Below the pieces are notes generated by a model. That model was not told where the DNA came from, did no database searches, and worked only from the letters and a program-made list of their open reading frames with translations. The translations under genes and the position numbers were made by a program. This document shows, piece by piece, positions 26,756 through 36,172 of a stretch of DNA of 53,594 bases (the stretch's first letter is position 1; each line of letters opens with the position of its first letter). Origin of the DNA: Lachnospiraceae bacterium (GTDB lineage: Bacteria; Bacillota; Clostridia; Lachnospirales; Lachnospiraceae); contig JAILMH010000012.1 in NCBI GenBank assembly GCA_024692715.1, forward strand, positions 1-53,594, in the 5' to 3' direction.

Positions 26756-28435
26756 ATGAGTATGCGTCGTAGTGATAATGTAAAAAACGGTGATCAGGCA
26801 GCACCTGCAAGAAGCCTTTTTAATGCACTTGGATTTACGAAGGAGGAGCTTGCAAAGCCTATGGTCGGTATCGTGAGCTCATATAATGAGATCGTTCCCG
26901 GTCACATGAATATTGATAAGATCACAGAGGCTGTAAAGCTTGGAGTGGCTGAGGCAGGAGGAATGCCGGTAGTATTTCCGGCCATCGCAGTCTGCGACGG
27001 TATTGCCATGGGCCACATAGGAATGAAGTATTCTCTTGTTACCCGTGACCTGATTGCCGATTCCACAGAGTGTATGGCACTTGCACATCAGTTTGATGCG
27101 CTGGTAATGATCCCTAACTGTGACAAAAACGTACCGGGACTTCTTATGGCAGCAGCAAGGCTTAACATCCCTACTGTCTTTGTATCCGGCGGACCTATGC
27201 TTGCAGGTCATGTTCACGGAAAAAAGACATCACTTTCTTCAATGTTTGAGGCAGTTGGAGCCAAGGCAGCGGGAAAGATCGACGGAGATGAGCTTGATTA
27301 TTTTGTTGAGCATGCATGCCCAAGCTGCGGCTCATGTTCAGGAATGTATACTGCTAATTCAATGAACTGCCTTACAGAGGCAATTGGTATGGGACTTCGC
27401 GGAAACGGAACGATCCCTGCCGTATATTCAGAAAGAATAAGACTTGCCAAGAAGGCAGGATACGCAGTAATGGAGATGTATAAGAGAAATATCCGTCCGA
27501 GAGATATCCTTACAAAAGAGGCATTCGAAAATGCCCTTACCATGGATATGGCTCTTGGATGCTCAACAAATACAATGCTTCATCTGCCGGCTATCGCCCA
27601 TGAAGCAGGAATTGAGCTGAATATGGAGATCGCAAATGATATCAGCAACCGTACACCTAACCTTTGTCACCTTGCACCTGCAGGCCACACATATATGGAG
27701 GACCTCAACGAGGCAGGCGGCATCTATGCAGTAATGAGCGAGCTCGCAAAGAAGGACCTTCTGCACCTCGACTGCATGACGGTTACAGGACATACAGTCG
27801 GTGAAAACATTGCCAACGTCAGAAATCTCGACCCTGAGACGATCAGGCCTATCGATGACCCGTTCATGCCAAACGGCGGTATCGCTGTACTGAAGGGAAA
27901 TATTGCTCCGGATACTGGTATTGTAAAGCGCTCTGCTGTTGCTCCTGAGATGATGGTGCATGAAGGACCTGCAAGGGTATTTGACTGTGAAGAAGATGCT
28001 ATCAAAGCTATCCTCGGAGGAAAGATCAATCCGGGTGATGTTGTAGTCATCAGATACGAGGGACCAAAGGGAGGCCCGGGAATGAGAGAAATGCTCAATC
28101 CTACTTCTGCTATCGCAGGCATGGGACTTGGAGAGTCGGTTGCACTTATTACAGATGGACGTTTTTCAGGTGCTTCAAGAGGTGCCTCTATAGGACATGT
28201 TTCACCTGAGGCAGCTGTCGGAGGCCCTATCGCACTGATCGAAGAGGGAGACATCATTAAGATCAATATTCCTGAGGAAACCCTTAATGTGGATGTATCT
28301 GATGAAGTCCTCGCTGAAAGAAGGAAGAACTGGAAGCCTCGTGAGCCGAAGGTCACAACAGGCTACCTTGCAAGATATGAAAAACTCGTTACAAGTGGAA
28401 ACAGAGGCGCAGTCCTTGAAATCCCAAGAGCCTAA
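26756..28435 (+). CDS. ilvD: dihydroxyacid dehydratase
   Basis: 559 residues from the ATG at 26756, which follows GAAGGAG by nine bases; an in-frame ATG at 26735 has no site. Iron-sulfur and metal motifs are present: [30 protein letters not shown] and the C-terminal [14 protein letters not shown] with GHVSPEA. It dehydrates dihydroxy acids to the keto acids of valine and isoleucine. It is oxygen-sensitive, fitting an anaerobe. Lies 29 bases after leuB. Confidence 0.97.
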   Translation: MSMRRSDNVKNGDQAAPARSLFNALGFTKEELAKPMVGIVSSYNEIVPGHMNIDKITEAVKLGVAEAGGMPVVFPAIAVCDGIAMGHIGMKYSLVTRDLIADSTECMALAHQFDALVMIPNCDKNVPGLLMAAARLNIPTVFVSGGPMLAGHVHGKKTSLSSMFEAVGAKAAGKIDGDELDYFVEHACPSCGSCSGMYTANSMNCLTEAIGMGLRGNGTIPAVYSERIRLAKKAGYAVMEMYKRNIRPRDILTKEAFENALTMDMALGCSTNTMLHLPAIAHEAGIELNMEIANDISNRTPNLCHLAPAGHTYMEDLNEAGGIYAVMSELAKKDLLHLDCMTVTGHTVGENIANVRNLDPETIRPIDDPFMPNGGIAVLKGNIAPDTGIVKRSAVAPEMMVHEGPARVFDCEEDAIKAILGGKINPGDVVVIRYEGPKGGPGMREMLNPTSAIAGMGLGESVALITDGRFSGASRGASIGHVSPEAAVGGPIALIEEGDIIKINIPEETLNVDVSDEVLAERRKNWKPREPKVTTGYLARYEKLVTSGNRGAVLEIPRA

Positions 28436-28461
28436 AAAAGTTAGTAAAGGAGAAAGGCACA

Positions 28462-30150
28462 ATGCAGCTTACAGGTGCTGAGATAGTTATTGAAGTATTA
28501 AAAGAAGAAGGCGTTGATACGGTTTTTGGTTATCCCGGCGGCGCTATTCTCAATATTTATGATGCGTTATATAAAAATCAGAAAGCTATCCGTCATATAC
28601 TTACTTCCCACGAGCAGGGAGCTGCACATGCGGCTGACGGTTATGCAAGGGCAACAGGCAGAGTAGGAGTCTGCATGGCAACTTCAGGCCCCGGTGCGAC
28701 AAACCTTGTAACGGGAATTGCGACTGCGATGATGGATTCGGTCCCTATGGTAGCGATCACAGCTAATGTAGGACTTCCTCTTCTTGGAAAGGATACTTTC
28801 CAGGAAGTGGATATTGCAGGAGTTACAATGCCGATCACAAAGCATGGATATATCGTAAAAGATGTAAAGAAGCTTGCGTTTACATTAAGGCGTGCCTTTG
28901 AAATAGCGCAGTCAGGCCGTCCGGGCCCTGTAATAGTTGATATTACAAAGGATGTTACGGCTAATAAGACAGACTTCACACCAATGAAGGAGCATACCTT
29001 TACAAGGGATGGAAATTATTCTGCAGAAGACATCGCTGCGGCGGTAAAGCTGATCAATAAGGCTAAGCGCCCGTTTATCTATCTTGGAGGAGGAGCAGTT
29101 ATATCGGGGGCTTCTGAGGAAGTAAAATCCTTTGCTGAAAAAATCGATGCGCCTCTTTGCGATACTCTTATGGGTAAGGGCGCTTTTGACGCGACGAATC
29201 CGCTTTATACCGGAATGGTGGGAATGCATGGAACCAAGGCTTCAAATATTGGGCTTGGAGAATGTGATCTGCTGATCGCACTTGGTGCAAGATTTTCCGA
29301 CAGAGTTGTCGGCAATGCAAAAAAATTTGCAAATAAGGCAAAAATACTTCACATTGACATCGATGATGCCGAAATTAATAAAAACATCCGTACAGATGCA
29401 TCGGTTGTAGGAGACCTGAAAAAAGTACTCTCAGAGCTGATACCACTTGTGAATGAGAGAAAGAATACGGAGTGGGTAAAGCATATTGATGAGCTTAAGG
29501 AGAAATACCCGCTTAAGTATGATAAGAACAGCCTTACCTGCCCGTATGTCATCGAAACACTTGACAGGATCACTGACTCAAATGCGATAGTTACGACAGA
29601 TGTGGGACAGCATCAGATGTGGACAGCGCAGTTTTACAGATTCCGTAAGCCACACCATTTCCTGACTTCCGGAGGACTCGGAACAATGGGTTATGGACTT
29701 GGTGCAGCGATCGGTGCTAAGGTTGGAATGCCGGAAGAAACAGTTGTCAATATCGGAGGAGATGGCTGCTTCAGAATGAATATGAATGAGCTTGCTACAG
29801 CCAGTCGTTATAATATCCATATCGTTGATATCATAATAAATAACGAAGTTTTAGGAATGGTCCGTCAGTGGCAGACGTTATTTTATGGGGCAAGATATTC
29901 GCAGACAATACTTACAGACAAGGTCGACTACTGCAAGGTCGCAGAGGGCCTTGGATGCAAAGCAATCAGAGTTACAAAAAAAGAAGAAGTGGAGGGGGCA
30001 TTAAGGGAGGCTCTTGCGGCTGATGGTCCGGTCGTTATCGACTGTCAGATCGACAAGGACGAGTCAGTATTCCCTATGGTTTCACCCGGTGCTTCGATTT
30101 CGGAAGCGTTTGATAAAGACGACCTTGAAAAACGCAGCAGAAAAGATTGA
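28462..30150 (+). CDS. ilvB: acetolactate synthase, large subunit
   Basis: 562-residue thiamine diphosphate enzyme. The catalytic Glu region TSHEQGAAHAADGYARATG, the FAD/central domain, and the ThDP-Mg motif GGDGCFRMN through IINNEVLGMV are present. It forms acetolactate or acetohydroxybutyrate for branched-chain amino acids. AAAGGAG precedes the ATG. No small regulatory subunit (ilvN) and no ilvC follow, so these must be elsewhere or the enzyme works without a local ilvN. Very sure of the large subunit. Confidence 0.95.
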   Translation: MQLTGAEIVIEVLKEEGVDTVFGYPGGAILNIYDALYKNQKAIRHILTSHEQGAAHAADGYARATGRVGVCMATSGPGATNLVTGIATAMMDSVPMVAITANVGLPLLGKDTFQEVDIAGVTMPITKHGYIVKDVKKLAFTLRRAFEIAQSGRPGPVIVDITKDVTANKTDFTPMKEHTFTRDGNYSAEDIAAAVKLINKAKRPFIYLGGGAVISGASEEVKSFAEKIDAPLCDTLMGKGAFDATNPLYTGMVGMHGTKASNIGLGECDLLIALGARFSDRVVGNAKKFANKAKILHIDIDDAEINKNIRTDASVVGDLKKVLSELIPLVNERKNTEWVKHIDELKEKYPLKYDKNSLTCPYVIETLDRITDSNAIVTTDVGQHQMWTAQFYRFRKPHHFLTSGGLGTMGYGLGAAIGAKVGMPEETVVNIGGDGCFRMNMNELATASRYNIHIVDIIINNEVLGMVRQWQTLFYGARYSQTILTDKVDYCKVAEGLGCKAIRVTKKEEVEGALREALAADGPVVIDCQIDKDESVFPMVSPGASISEAFDKDDLEKRSRKD

Positions 30151-30175
30151 CTTTGATGTTGTGAAGCTGTACAGT
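30147..30175 (+). promoter_or_regulatory. promoter of serC-serA
   Basis: TTGACT, a 17-base spacer, then TACAGT. The -35 overlaps the ilvB stop codon. Confidence 0.55.
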
Positions 30176-30207
30176 ATTAAAAAAATAAATCGGAGGAGAG
30201 AGTTATT

Positions 30208-31290
30208 ATGAGCAGAGTTTATAATTTTTCAGCAGGTCCGGCGATGATGCCGGAGGAAGTACTGAAAACATGTGCAGAAGAGATGCTTGACTATCATGGT
30301 TCAGGCCAGTCTGTTATGGAGATGAGCCACCGCTCCAAATGGTTCGATGAGATCATCAGGACGGCTGAAGCAGATTTCAGAAAGCTCGTTGGCGTACCGG
30401 ATAACTACAAGGTATTGTTTCTTCAGGGCGGAGCATGGACACAGTTTTCGGCAATTCCTATGAACCTTATGAAAAATAAAGTCGCTGACTATATCATCAC
30501 AGGTCAGTGGGCTAAGAAGGCTTGGCAGGAAGCTAAGAAATATGGTAATGCAAAGGCCATTGCTTCTTCCGAGGATAAAACCTTCTCATATATTCCGGAT
30601 GTAAGTGATCTTCCAATCGATGATGATGCAGATTACGTATACATCTGTCAGAATAATACAATTTACGGTACAAGATATCCAGAGCTTCCTGACACAAAGG
30701 GAAAGCTTCTTGTTTCCGATGTCTCCTCCATGTTTCTTTCAGAGCCTCATGATGTTTCAAAGTATGGAATTATGTATGGCGGTGTTCAGAAAAACGTCGG
30801 ACCTGCAGGAATGTCTATCGTAGTCATCCGTGAAGATCTGATCACAGATGATGTGCTCGAAGGAACACCTACATTGCTTAAATACAAGACACAGGCTGAT
30901 GCCGGTTCACTTTTTAATACACCGCCTTGCTATACTATCTATGTCTGCGGTCTTGTTTTCAAGTGGCTGCTCGGACAGGGCGGACTTGAAGCCATGAAGA
31001 AAAAGAATGAAGAAAAGGCAGCGCTTCTTTACAACTATCTTGATCAGTCAAAGATGTTTAAGGGAACTGTAGAAAAGCCATATCGCTCACTCATGAATGT
31101 TCCTTTCGTAACAGGAAATGATGAGCTTGACAATAAGTTTATCGCAGAGACAACAGAAGCCGGATTCGTAAATATCAAGGGACACCGTTCTGTCGGCGGT
31201 ATGAGAGCATCTATCTACAATGCTATGCCAAGAGAGGGCGTAGAGAAGCTTGTTCAGTTTATGGAAGATTTCGAAAAGAAAAATGGCTAA
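30208..31290 (+). CDS. serC: phosphoserine aminotransferase
   Basis: 360-residue class V aminotransferase. Family motifs: NFSAGPAMMPEEVL at the start, MEMSHRS, LFLQGGAWTQF, and the PLP lysine in GGVQKNVGPAGM. It converts 3-phosphohydroxypyruvate plus glutamate to phosphoserine. CGGAGGAGAG precedes the ATG. Followed 27 bases later by serA, the preceding enzyme of the same pathway. Confidence 0.97.
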   Translation: MSRVYNFSAGPAMMPEEVLKTCAEEMLDYHGSGQSVMEMSHRSKWFDEIIRTAEADFRKLVGVPDNYKVLFLQGGAWTQFSAIPMNLMKNKVADYIITGQWAKKAWQEAKKYGNAKAIASSEDKTFSYIPDVSDLPIDDDADYVYICQNNTIYGTRYPELPDTKGKLLVSDVSSMFLSEPHDVSKYGIMYGGVQKNVGPAGMSIVVIREDLITDDVLEGTPTLLKYKTQADAGSLFNTPPCYTIYVCGLVFKWLLGQGGLEAMKKKNEEKAALLYNYLDQSKMFKGTVEKPYRSLMNVPFVTGNDELDNKFIAETTEAGFVNIKGHRSVGGMRASIYNAMPREGVEKLVQFMEDFEKKNG

Positions 31291-31317
31291 GTCTGTTTTT
31301 CGAAAGGGGAAATATTG

Positions 31318-32481
31318 ATGTTTAAGTATAATTGCCTTAATCCGATCGCCAAGGTCGGACTTGATGGATTTGATGATAATTTTATTGCCTGTGATGATTT
31401 CTCAAATGCAGACTGTGTGCTTGTGAGATCTGCAAAAATGCATGATATGGAGCTTTCAGACAAGCTCATGGCTGTGGCAAGAGCAGGAGCCGGTGTAAAT
31501 AATATCCCGCTTGATAAATGTGCTGAGAAGGGAATAGTTGTTTTCAATACTCCGGGAGCAAATGCAAATGGAGTTAAAGAACTTGTTCTTGCAGGAATGC
31601 TCTATGCTTCAAGAGGAATCGTAGATGGAATCAACTGGATAAATTCTGAAAAAGATGATCCGGATGTGGCAAAGGCTGCTGAAAAGCAGAAAAAACAGTA
31701 TGCCGGAAGTGAGATTTCAGGTAAAAAGCTCGGAGTCATCGGGCTTGGAGCTATCGGAATCAAGGTTGCAAATGCTGCAGTCAACCTTGGTATGGAGGTT
31801 TATGGATACGATCCGTATATTTCCGTAGATGCGGCATGGAATCTTTCAAGAGCCATCAAGCATGTGCTCAATGTTGAAGAGATCTATGCAAACTGTGACT
31901 ATATCACTATCCATGTTCCGCTTCTTGATTCGACACGCCATATGATCAATAAAGAGGCGATCAAGCTCATGAAGGATTCAGTGATCCTTCTCAACTTTGC
32001 CCGTGATGAGCTTGTTGATGAGGAGTCTGTGGTTGCTGCACTTAAGGTTGGAAAGCTTAAGAAGTATGTGAGTGATTTTCCGAATCCTACAACAGCAGGC
32101 CAGGAAGGCTGTATAGTCACTCCGCATCTTGGAGCTTCAACTGCCGAGTCTGAAGATAATTGTGCTGTGATGGCAGTCAAGGAACTTCAGGACTATATGG
32201 AAAACGGAAATATTAAAAATTCTGTGAACTTCCCTAAGATCGATATGGGTGTCTGCGATAAGCAGGGAAGAGTTCTTATCCTTCACGAGAATAAGGCCAA
32301 CATGATCACCAAGTTCGCAAGTTTCTTCGGAGATGCAGGAATCAATATCGCTGAGATGAACAATAAATCAAAGGGAAATAACGCTGTATCAGTGTTTGAC
32401 CTTGATACACCTTCTACAGACGACATTATTGCAAAGATAAATGCAGTTCCAGGCGTCTATAAGGTTCGTGTCGTAAAGTAA
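31318..32481 (+). CDS. serA: D-3-phosphoglycerate dehydrogenase
   Basis: 387 residues from the ATG at 31318, eight bases after AAAGGGGA. NAD-binding motif GVIGLGAIGIKVANAA with the Asp of YGYDP, and the active-site residues in LNFARDELVDE and VTPHLGASTAES. A C-terminal ACT domain (ILHENKANMITKFASFFGDA onward, last ~75 residues) is the likely site of serine feedback. It is the short class with one ACT domain. It makes 3-phosphohydroxypyruvate for SerC. Very sure. Confidence 0.96.
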   Translation: MFKYNCLNPIAKVGLDGFDDNFIACDDFSNADCVLVRSAKMHDMELSDKLMAVARAGAGVNNIPLDKCAEKGIVVFNTPGANANGVKELVLAGMLYASRGIVDGINWINSEKDDPDVAKAAEKQKKQYAGSEISGKKLGVIGLGAIGIKVANAAVNLGMEVYGYDPYISVDAAWNLSRAIKHVLNVEEIYANCDYITIHVPLLDSTRHMINKEAIKLMKDSVILLNFARDELVDEESVVAALKVGKLKKYVSDFPNPTTAGQEGCIVTPHLGASTAESEDNCAVMAVKELQDYMENGNIKNSVNFPKIDMGVCDKQGRVLILHENKANMITKFASFFGDAGINIAEMNNKSKGNNAVSVFDLDTPSTDDIIAKINAVPGVYKVRVVK

Positions 32482-32501
32482 AATAATAATCCAATGAAGT
32501 A

Positions 32502-32529
32502 GGCGGCGGTGTTTACTGCCGCCCTTTTT
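32502..32529 (+). terminator. terminator after serA
   Basis: Nine-base GC-rich stem (GGCGGCGGT side, one G-T wobble), four-base loop, then CTTTTT. Confidence 0.8.
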
Positions 32530-32530
32530 G

Positions 32531-32539
32531 TGCTATAAT
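32531..32539 (+). promoter_or_regulatory. extended -10 promoter of DUF1015 gene
   Basis: TGCTATAAT, a perfect extended -10, begins right after the serA terminator T run. No clear -35; the terminator stem occupies that position. Confidence 0.5.
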
Positions 32540-32574
32540 CAGTACATAATCTGATCGAAAGGAATTAAATTTCT

Positions 32575-33816
32575 ATGGCTGATATCAGACCGTTTAAGGC
32601 AATTCGACCAAATCCACAGCTTGCGTCAAGTATTGCCGCACTTCCCTATGATGTTTATTCAAGACAAGAAGCCAAAGACGAAATAGCAAAGGAACCTTTG
32701 TCTTTTTTGCGGATCGACAGACCTGAAACAAATTTCAGTGATGATGTAGATATTTACGATCCAAGGTGTTATTCAAAGGCAAATGAGATACTTCAGAGTA
32801 TGATGATGGATGGTTCATTTATTCAGGATGTAGCTGCTCATTATTATATTTACGAGCTCACTATGAATGGCCATTCTCAGACAGGTATCGTGGCATGTGC
32901 ATCAGTTGATGATTATCATGATCATGTTATAAAGAAGCATGAAAATACTCGTGAGGATAAAGAGCAGGACAGGATACGTCATGTTGAAGCGTGTTCAGCC
33001 CAGACAGGCCCGATATTTCTCGGTTACAGAGCCAATGCTGTGATAAAGTCTGTGACCGACAGGATAAAAAGCGAGAATGAACCGGCTTATGATTTTACAA
33101 GCCCTGATGGCATAGGACACAGGGTATGGGGAATCAATGATGTAAATGCGTCAGAGACTGTCCAGAATGAATTCAAAAAAATGAATTCGATATATATCTG
33201 TGACGGACATCATCGCTGCGCATCAGCAGTCAAGGCCGCAGACAGAAAACGTGCCGCAGTTGGAAATTACACAGGTGAAGAGGAGTTCAACTATTTTCTT
33301 TCTGTGCTATTTCCGGATGATGAACTGCTGATCATGGACTATAACCGTGTAGTCAGAGATCTTAATGGCCTCTCAGAGGGCAGGTTTATGGATAGGATCC
33401 GTAAAAAATTTGAAATAGAGGAAATCGGAGAAGAATGTTACAGACCGACAGAGAAGGGTAATTTCGGAATGTACATAAGCGATAAGTGGTATCACCTTAA
33501 AGCAAAGCCGGAAACCTTTATTGATGATCCGGTGGAAAGACTGGATGTGTCGGTGCTTCAGAATGATCTGCTTGCACCAATACTTAATATCGAAGATCCA
33601 AGAACTGATCCGAGGATTCAGTTTGTTGGAGGAATCCGAGGATTGGAGGAACTTGAAAGACTGGTGGATTCAAGAGAATTCACAGTTGCATTTTCTATGT
33701 ATCCTACGGATATCAGGGAGTTGTTTGAGGTCGCTGACAGCGGTGAGCTTATGCCGCCAAAGTCAACTTGGTTTGAACCAAAGTTAAGAAGCGGACTTTT
33801 TATACATGCATTTTAA
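32575..33816 (+). CDS. DUF1015 family protein
   Basis: 413 residues, soluble. Family features: the N-terminal FKAIRPNP with ALPYDVYSR, the central KKHENTREDKEQDRI, and YICDGHHRCASAV with D210-G211-H212-H213-R214. DUF1015 genes are often beside serA/serC in Clostridia and Thermotogae. The DGHHR motif resembles that of ParB-like free-serine kinases (SerK, SbnI), so a role in serine or phosphoserine metabolism is a reasonable inference, not an established one. It sits after the serA terminator with its own promoter, so read-through or separate expression is possible. No phosphoserine phosphatase gene is in the window. Confidence 0.85.
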   Translation: MADIRPFKAIRPNPQLASSIAALPYDVYSRQEAKDEIAKEPLSFLRIDRPETNFSDDVDIYDPRCYSKANEILQSMMMDGSFIQDVAAHYYIYELTMNGHSQTGIVACASVDDYHDHVIKKHENTREDKEQDRIRHVEACSAQTGPIFLGYRANAVIKSVTDRIKSENEPAYDFTSPDGIGHRVWGINDVNASETVQNEFKKMNSIYICDGHHRCASAVKAADRKRAAVGNYTGEEEFNYFLSVLFPDDELLIMDYNRVVRDLNGLSEGRFMDRIRKKFEIEEIGEECYRPTEKGNFGMYISDKWYHLKAKPETFIDDPVERLDVSVLQNDLLAPILNIEDPRTDPRIQFVGGIRGLEELERLVDSREFTVAFSMYPTDIRELFEVADSGELMPPKSTWFEPKLRSGLFIHAF

Positions 33817-33820
33817 GAAG

Positions 33821-33853
33821 GCCGGGGATGAGACCGTAACAGGTCATACCGGC
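33821..33853 (+). other. nested hairpin in glgB leader
   Basis: Outer arms GCCGG/CCGGC and inner arms GACC/GGTC around a six-base loop. No T run, so not a clear terminator. It lies between DUF1015 and glgB. Confidence 0.4.
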
Positions 33854-33883
33854 TAATTACTAGAGAGGATTGGGGATTATCTT

Positions 33884-36145
33884 ATGACTAAAAAAGTTTA
33901 TAACCAGATGGATTGGGCTGAAATTGAAGCAGTAACTTATTCTGAAGAGGATCATCCGAGAAAAATACTCGGACCTCATGCAGTCGGCTCACAGGTGCTT
34001 ATTCAGGCATTTTTACCGCAGGCCAGAAGCGCCAAGGTACGTGTAGGCAGATCAAAAAGCCCGATCGATATGGAACTTGCCGATGAAAGTGGCTATTATG
34101 CAGTACTTGTAAAGCATAAAATGCCCATAAGCTACACTCTTATCATTGAGGATGAGAGCGGCAGGGAGATAGAGTTTTCTGATCCGTATGAGTTTGAAGG
34201 GATTATTACAGAGAAAGAAACAAAGAAATTTAGCGCAGGTATAGATTATCAGGCCTATGACATGATGGGAGCGCATCTCACTGAGATAGACGGTGTAAAG
34301 GGTGTCGAGTTTGCAGTCTGGGCACCGAATGCTTTAAGAGTCAGTGTAGTCGGAACATTCAATGAGTGGGACGGCAGGATTCATCAGATGGAAAGACTTG
34401 GCGATTCTGGAATCTTTGAACTCTTTATTCCGGGAGTCGAGGAGGGGGCCGTATATAAGTATGAGATAAAGGCCAAGAACGGAACTGTTTTTCTTAAGTC
34501 TGATCCATATGGTTTCGGTGCTGAGCTCAGACCCAATAATGCTTCTGTTGTTAGAAATGTCTATGATTTTAAGTGGGATGACGAAGATTGGCTTAAAACA
34601 AGGGCCAGAACAAATTATGAAAATGAGCCTGTTGCTGTCTATGAGGTTCATCTTGGCTCATGGAAGCGCCGTGTACCGAAGGGGAAGGATGCTGAAAAAT
34701 CCTGGGAAGAGAGATCTGCCGAAGGTCTAGATTTCCTGAATTACAGAGAAATCGCTCCGGATCTTGCAAAATATGTAAAAAAGATGGGGTATACCCATGT
34801 GGAGATCATGCCGGTGATGGAACATCCGCTGGATGCGTCCTGGGGATATCAGACCATCGGTTATTATGCGCCTACCAGCAGATACGGTACACCAGAGGAC
34901 TTTGCATGGTTCATCAATTATATGCATAAAGAGGAAATCGGTGTGATACTTGACTGGACACCGGCACACTTCCCGAAGGATGAGCAGGGGCTTTGCTATT
35001 TTGACGGAACCTATCTTTATGAGCCTGCTGATGAAAACCGCAGATATCATCCGCACTGGGGAACTCTGGTCTATGATTATGCCAAGCCGGAGGTGTCAAA
35101 CTACCTTATTGCAAATGCCTTATTCTGGGTGGATAAATATCATGCTGACGGCATAAGAATGGATGCTGTCGCCTCTATGCTTTATCTTGACTATGGACGT
35201 CAGGAGGGCGGCTGGACACCGAATATCTATGGAGGAAAAGAGAATCTGGATGCTATTGAGTTTATTAAGCATCTTAATTCTGTTTTCAAAAAGCGCAAAG
35301 ACGGTTCGATGCTTATTGCAGAGGAATCAACTGCATGGCCGAATGTCACAGGTGATCTTAAGGATGATGGATTGGGCTTTGATTATAAGTGGAATATGGG
35401 TTGGATGAATGATTTCTTAAGTTATATGCAGAATGATCCGTATTTTAGAACTAATCATTATAATGAACTCTGTTTTTCAATGATCTATGCATATTCAGAG
35501 AAATTTATCCTTCCGCTTTCGCATGATGAGGTAGTTCATGGCAAAGGAACACTTCTTGAAAAAATGCCGGGAACAAGGGATGAAAAGTTCGCCAATCTTA
35601 AGGCGGCGTTTGGATTTTTCATGACTCATCCGGGTAAAAAACTGCTCTTTATGGGGCAGGATATCGCTGAATCAGAGGAGTGGAATGAGAACCGTTCAAT
35701 AGGATGGGACCTTCTTGAAAATCAGGATAATAAGTGGGTAAATGACGAGTTTAGAGATCTTCTCTCACTTTATCACAGCGAGCCGGCACTTTATAAGTAC
35801 GATCATGAGGGTAAGGGCTTTGAGTGGATCAACTGTATATCCGCAAATGAGAATATCGTTGTTTATATAAGAAAGACAGATGATCCGGATGAAACCCTTC
35901 TTATGGTTGTAAACTTTGAGAATATACCGCGTAAGAATTATAAGATCGGCGTACCGTTTGCCGGAAAGTATAAAGAGATATTTAACTCTGATGCTGAAAA
36001 ATACGGTGGCTTTGATTTTAGAAATCCGAGAGTGCTAACCTCTGATGAGGAAGAATGCGATGGAAGAGAAAATTCTTTGAGAATTAAAGTTCCGCCGCTG
36101 GCAATTTCGGTATTTAAATGTACAAGGATCATAGCCGAGTCTTGA
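33884..36145 (+). CDS. glgB: 1,4-alpha-glucan branching enzyme
   Basis: 753 residues. An N-terminal beta domain and a CBM48 domain (GVEFAVWAPNALRVSVVGTF near 145) precede the GH13 barrel. Catalytic residues are intact: nucleophile D427 in ADGIRMDAVAS, acid E480 in LIAEEST, and H547-D548 in LSHDEVVHG. It introduces alpha-1,6 branches into glycogen. The longer N1 domain matches GlgB of the E. coli type. This intact active site contrasts with the degenerate GH13 protein at 11.4-13.2 kb. No other glg genes are adjacent. Confidence 0.97.
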   Translation: MTKKVYNQMDWAEIEAVTYSEEDHPRKILGPHAVGSQVLIQAFLPQARSAKVRVGRSKSPIDMELADESGYYAVLVKHKMPISYTLIIEDESGREIEFSDPYEFEGIITEKETKKFSAGIDYQAYDMMGAHLTEIDGVKGVEFAVWAPNALRVSVVGTFNEWDGRIHQMERLGDSGIFELFIPGVEEGAVYKYEIKAKNGTVFLKSDPYGFGAELRPNNASVVRNVYDFKWDDEDWLKTRARTNYENEPVAVYEVHLGSWKRRVPKGKDAEKSWEERSAEGLDFLNYREIAPDLAKYVKKMGYTHVEIMPVMEHPLDASWGYQTIGYYAPTSRYGTPEDFAWFINYMHKEEIGVILDWTPAHFPKDEQGLCYFDGTYLYEPADENRRYHPHWGTLVYDYAKPEVSNYLIANALFWVDKYHADGIRMDAVASMLYLDYGRQEGGWTPNIYGGKENLDAIEFIKHLNSVFKKRKDGSMLIAEESTAWPNVTGDLKDDGLGFDYKWNMGWMNDFLSYMQNDPYFRTNHYNELCFSMIYAYSEKFILPLSHDEVVHGKGTLLEKMPGTRDEKFANLKAAFGFFMTHPGKKLLFMGQDIAESEEWNENRSIGWDLLENQDNKWVNDEFRDLLSLYHSEPALYKYDHEGKGFEWINCISANENIVVYIRKTDDPDETLLMVVNFENIPRKNYKIGVPFAGKYKEIFNSDAEKYGGFDFRNPRVLTSDEEECDGRENSLRIKVPPLAISVFKCTRIIAES

Positions 36146-36172
36146 CCTAAAAAAATTACTTGGAGATTATAA

